From Nocardia concava NBRC 100430 (GTDB lineage: Bacteria; Actinomycetota; Actinomycetes; Mycobacteriales; Mycobacteriaceae): DNA of 64,000 bases. Of this stretch, positions 59,705-64,000 are shown piece after piece. The stretch is taken from assembly GCF_000308815.1 (NCBI RefSeq), contig NZ_BAFX01000074.1, forward strand, positions 221,131-285,130, in the 5' to 3' direction. The notes beneath the pieces were generated by a model. The model saw only the letters and a program-made list of their open reading frames with translations, was not told the DNA's origin and searched no databases. A program made the position numbers and the translations under genes. Position 1 is the stretch's first letter. Each line of letters starts with the position of its first letter.

Positions 59705-60598
59705 TTACCGTCCGTCGCGATCGGTGACACGCGACACCTCGTAGCCGAGCAAACGCTCCGCTTCCTCGATGCCACCCTGGAGGTCACCGACGGCATTCAT
59801 CTTCGACAGATCCAGGCCGATGGTGACAAGGGTAAGCGCGATCTCCGACGACAGGCCGGTAATGATGACATTCGCACCCATGAGACCGGAGGCGTCGACC
59901 GTCTGCACCAGGTGGTTGGCCACCGTGGAGTCGATGGCGGGCACACCGGTGATATCGATGACGACGACCTTGGCGCGGTTGGCGCGGATAGCCCGCAGCA
60001 ACTGCTCGGTCAGCTGACGGGCGCGCTGGGAGTCCAGCACACCGATGATGGGGAGGATCAGCAGCTGCTCGCGCACCTGGAGCACGGGCGTCGACAGCTC
60101 GCGGATGGCTTCCTGCTGCTGGCGGATGACGCGCTCGCGCTCCTGCACGAAGGACACGGCCACGGTGTTGGCGATGCGGTTCGCGGCCGGTTCGTAGGCG
60201 TCGAGCACCAGCTTGAGCAGCTCGAAGTCGGACTGGTACTTCTCGAAGAGGCTGCGCGCCAGCACGTCTCGCAGCAGGAGCACGATGCCGACGACCTCGT
60301 CGGTCTCGACTCCTCTGGGGATGATGCGTTCGGACAGATCGCGCGCGTAGGCCTGCAGCGCTTCGACGCTACCGGTCTCGAGCACCTCGACGTAGTTGTC
60401 GTAGACGGAGGTGGCTTCGGAGAAGATCTCCTCGGGCGTCATCGCGGTGAGGAGCTGGGCGTCGGTGATGCGACGGGCCCACTCCTCGCGCAATTCGGTG
60501 CGGTTCTGCCGCAGGTGTTCGACGAGCTGCGGAAGCAGATTGTCGACGGGACCCGCGGGCAGTGAATCCGCCGAGAGACCGATGGACACGTCGGACAT
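59705..60598 (-). CDS. rsbR: Stressosome sensor RsbR
   Basis: 297 aa. N-terminal helical, non-haem-globin-like sensory domain (about 18-160) with an RsbR linker helix EAIRELSTPVLQVREQLL, then a C-terminal STAS domain. Thr170 in the linker and Ser224/Thr225 in AIDSTVANHLV fall where the two threonines of B. subtilis RsbR lie (inferred by alignment in mind). AGGAG precedes the ATG by six bases. Sole RsbR paralogue here. First gene of the operon. Confidence 0.9.
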   Translation of the reverse strand: MSDVSIGLSADSLPAGPVDNLLPQLVEHLRQNRTELREEWARRITDAQLLTAMTPEEIFSEATSVYDNYVEVLETGSVEALQAYARDLSERIIPRGVETDEVVGIVLLLRDVLARSLFEKYQSDFELLKLVLDAYEPAANRIANTVAVSFVQERERVIRQQQEAIRELSTPVLQVREQLLILPIIGVLDSQRARQLTEQLLRAIRANRAKVVVIDITGVPAIDSTVANHLVQTVDASGLMGANVIITGLSSEIALTLVTIGLDLSKMNAVGDLQGGIEEAERLLGYEVSRVTDRDGR

Positions 60599-60710
60599 GA
60601 AAACTCCTGCCCCTTTCGCTAAGGCCAGGTCGGGTGCTCACTTCGACGATCGGGTAGCCGATCGTGTGCTCGGTGCCGACCGCCGTCGGAAGCCGGTGCC
60701 GAGCCTAGTC

Positions 60711-60742
60711 TTACCCAGTACCCAATGGGTGCCAAACCAAAC
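60711..60742 (-). promoter_or_regulatory. Sigma-B/sigma-F-like promoter upstream of rsbR
   Basis: Read on the minus strand, GTTT (60742-60739) then 15 bases then GGGTAC (60723-60718), and overlapping it GTTT (60737-60734) then 17 bases then GGGTAA (60716-60711). Actinobacterial sigma-F/sigma-B promoters are GTTT-N15-17-GGGTAT. It lies about 110 bases upstream of the rsbR start. Confidence 0.55.
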
Positions 60743-60762
60743 GCTGGTGGCGTGGCAATTGG

Positions 60763-61272
60763 TCACGTGGTCTGCTCTCCGCGGGTTTCCGGTCTTCGGT
60801 GATGGGCCAGCAAAGTGTCGTATATGTCGGCCAGCGCCGTGAGCTGGCCACGATCCAGCACATCGACCATGTGACGACGCACACTCTCGACATGCGAGGG
60901 AGCGGCGGAATCGAGGACCCGCGCGCCCCTTTCGGTGAGTACGGCGGCGGTGCGGCGGGCATCGTCGGGAATCGATTCGCGGGCGACCAGTCCGCGCTTC
61001 TCCATGCGCGTGATCTGGTGCGAGAGCCGCGATTGCGACCACTCCAGCACCGCGGCGAGTTCGGCGAAGCTGCGGCGGTGGTCGGTGGCGTCGGCCAGGC
61101 GGGCCAGCACGGTGTATTCCACGTAGGTGAGATTGGATTCGCGTAGGGAATCACGCCCGACCGCGGCGGCGATCAGGTCACGGGTGAACACGTACCCCAG
61201 CCACGCGCGCATCTCGACATCGTCGAGCCAACGGGTTTGCGCCACAGTTCCACTCCCGGGTTCCGCAACCAT
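60763..61272 (-). CDS. MarR-family transcriptional regulator
   Basis: 169 aa. Winged-helix domain LTYVEYTVLARLADATDHRRSFAELAAVLEWSQSRLSHQITRMEKRGLV, then basic wing (ARRTAAVLTERGARVL). ATG 61272 has GGGAGGAA five bases upstream. Divergent from the class I fumarase, from which it could take a shared operator region of 165 bases. Long motif read in parts. Confidence 0.88.
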   Translation of the reverse strand: MVAEPGSGTVAQTRWLDDVEMRAWLGYVFTRDLIAAAVGRDSLRESNLTYVEYTVLARLADATDHRRSFAELAAVLEWSQSRLSHQITRMEKRGLVARESIPDDARRTAAVLTERGARVLDSAAPSHVESVRRHMVDVLDRGQLTALADIYDTLLAHHRRPETRGEQTT

Positions 61273-61437
61273 GCTATTCCTCCCCGCCGCCGACAAGCGC
61301 ATCATGCACAGGTAACACCCGCCCGGTTGAAGGTGCAACCTGTACCTGTTCGCAACGGCCTGTCGAGCGATCGATAGAGTCACTCTGCTTGAACCGTCGG
61401 CTGACCAGCCCCCAGCCCTGCTCGAGGAGTGCGATTC

Positions 61438-63114
<1,677 letters not shown>

Positions 63115-63148
63115 CGGCCGAAACGCGCGTCGCGCAATAGAATTCGTC

Positions 63149-63184
63149 GGCCACCCCGGTCCCTTGACCGGTTCGGGGTGGGCC
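63149..63184 (+). terminator. Hairpin after fumarase
   Basis: GGCCACCCCG (63149-63158) pairs with CGGGGTGG-G-CC (63174-63184), one bulge, about 35 bases after the fumarase stop and before the next gene's ribosome site. No T-run. Confidence 0.4.
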
Positions 63185-63215
63185 AACGGTGAAGTCCGAG
63201 CCAGGAGGCGAGTGC

Positions 63216-63905
63216 ATGCGTGCGGTGAGCGCGGAGGTAACGGGGACCCAGCGGCGGGCCGGTGCGCGCCGCGCGGCCGCCGTGGCCGTGCTGGCCAGCG
63301 CGGGCCTCGTCGGCGGCTCCCTGACCGCCGTCGCCTCGGCCCGCCCTGCCGCGCAGGGCCTTTCGGCCGGGGCGACCCTGAACACCGAGCGCGTACCTAC
63401 CGCCGACTCGGCTCCGGCCAGCCATTCGGCCCCCATCACTCACTTTGTCGGCGACGCGAACTCGATCCCTGTCGGCCAATTGTTCCCGGTCGCCCAATCG
63501 ATTTCCGTCGCCACCGCCATTGCCTCCGGCACCGACGGCCTCGACCCGCGGCTGTCCGCCGCCTACAATGCCGCGGCCGCCGAGGCGTACGCCAACGGCA
63601 TTTCGCTGTGGATCACCTCCGGCTATCGCACTCCGGCCGAGCAGGAAGCGCTGTGGGAGGACGGCCTCCAGACCTACGGCAGCCCCGAGGCCGCCCGCCG
63701 CTGGGTCCTGCCCCCGAACGAATCCACCCACGTCACTGGCCAAGCCATCGACGTAGGCCCCCGCGAGGGCGCGCAATGGCTCGAAGACAACGGCCCCCAC
63801 TGGGGCCTGTGCCGCATGTACGACAACGAATGGTGGCACTTCGAACTCGCCACCGCCCCCGACACCCCCTGCCCCACCCGCCTCCCCGACGCCAGCCTCC
63901 GCTGA
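63216..63905 (+). CDS. D-alanyl-D-alanine carboxypeptidase, VanY family
   Basis: 229 aa exported zinc peptidase. Signal region AGARRAAAVAVLASAGLVGGS, then a linker of about 60 residues, and the VanY core: LWITSGYRTPAEQEALW, STHVTGQAIDVG (His and Asp ligands) and the EWWHFEL motif with base Glu and third His ligand. AGGAGG precedes the ATG. Acts on peptidoglycan stem peptides outside the membrane. Complete within the window. Confidence 0.85.
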   Translation: MRAVSAEVTGTQRRAGARRAAAVAVLASAGLVGGSLTAVASARPAAQGLSAGATLNTERVPTADSAPASHSAPITHFVGDANSIPVGQLFPVAQSISVATAIASGTDGLDPRLSAAYNAAAAEAYANGISLWITSGYRTPAEQEALWEDGLQTYGSPEAARRWVLPPNESTHVTGQAIDVGPREGAQWLEDNGPHWGLCRMYDNEWWHFELATAPDTPCPTRLPDASLR

Positions 63906-63971
63906 CACCCCCCGGGCCGTGATCCCCTCCCCCTGAGCGCAATTCACGCCCCACCCGGTTCGGCGAATCGA

Positions 63972-64000
63972 CGAGAATGCACTAGAGCAGACGACTACTC
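63972..64000. repeat. Palindromic repeat element, family A copy 3 (cut by window end)
   Basis: CGAGAATGCACTAG (63972-63985) then AGCAGACGACTACTC, aligning base for base with the left half of the 42476 copy in the same orientation. The right half lies beyond the window. Confidence 0.6.

Noticed and set aside
63906..64000. Gene at right edge
   Set aside because: After the VanY-type gene only a poly-C stretch and the start of a palindromic repeat are seen.

Overview
The window is high-GC actinobacterial DNA, most likely from Nocardia or a close relative. Pointers are the recC-recB-recD gene order, an F420-type luciferase-like oxidoreductase, a GT87 mannosyltransferase-like protein, frequent GTG starts and the overall protein style. 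I saw no rRNA, tRNA, CRISPR array, IS element or phage gene. Almost all of it is ordinary chromosome, with one gene-poor accessory patch at about 26.4-29.9 kb.

Layout. 0-4.2 kb: end of an upstream gene, then a tightly coupled uronate-oxidation operon (uronate dehydrogenase, sugar porter, Pgl-type lactonase, mutarotase). 4.3-6.7 kb: a small secreted protein and the urease accessory genes ureF-ureG-ureD, with no ureABC beside them. 6.7-9.8 kb (minus): amino-acid permease and L-serine dehydratase. 10-16.3 kb (minus): a decayed beta-lactamase-fold gene, two paralogous exported proteins, a type II NADH dehydrogenase, a secreted serine hydrolase and a small hypothetical. 16.3-25.5 kb: recC, recB, recD. 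25.5-29.9 kb: methyltransferase, GrpB-like protein, small membrane proteins, DinB-like protein and probable gene remnants. 29.9-33.3 kb: kinase-fold protein, alpha/beta hydrolase and Baeyer-Villiger-type monooxygenase. 33.3-36.7 kb: LysR regulator divergent from a tartrate/D-malate dehydrogenase and a 2-hydroxycarboxylate transporter. 36.8-42.4 kb: acyl-CoA dehydrogenase, RibD-C/DHFR-like protein, cupin, and a TetR regulator divergent from an aldehyde dehydrogenase-SDR operon. 42.6-48.4 kb: GT87 protein and an SPFH / zinc-ribbon / coiled-coil membrane cluster. 48.4-55.2 kb: HAD hydrolase, PrmC-like methyltransferase, DUF218 protein, a FolD-like protein, L,D-transpeptidase, cyclodeaminase, and LLM oxidoreductase. 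55.4-60.6 kb (minus): a complete stressosome module. 60.8-63.9 kb: MarR regulator, class I fumarase and a VanY-type carboxypeptidase.

The strongest systems are these. (1) A stressosome operon, rsbR-rsbS-rsbT-rsbX-like, feeds one large protein that joins an RsbU-like N-terminus, PAS, GAF, PP2C phosphatase and a histidine-kinase-type ATPase; it is followed by a STAS antagonist and has a sigma-B/sigma-F-like promoter ahead of rsbR, but no sigma gene is in the window. (2) A FolD-like protein has leucine where the catalytic cyclohydrolase lysine should be, and an FchA/FTCD-type cyclodeaminase lies 1.1 kb away; the two may split the usual bifunctional reaction. (3) Two families of dispersed palindromic repeats occur, one with three copies and one with two, including a copy inside the recC-recB junction. 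(4) RecB carries a long disordered N-terminal extension with five repeated aromatic mini-motifs.
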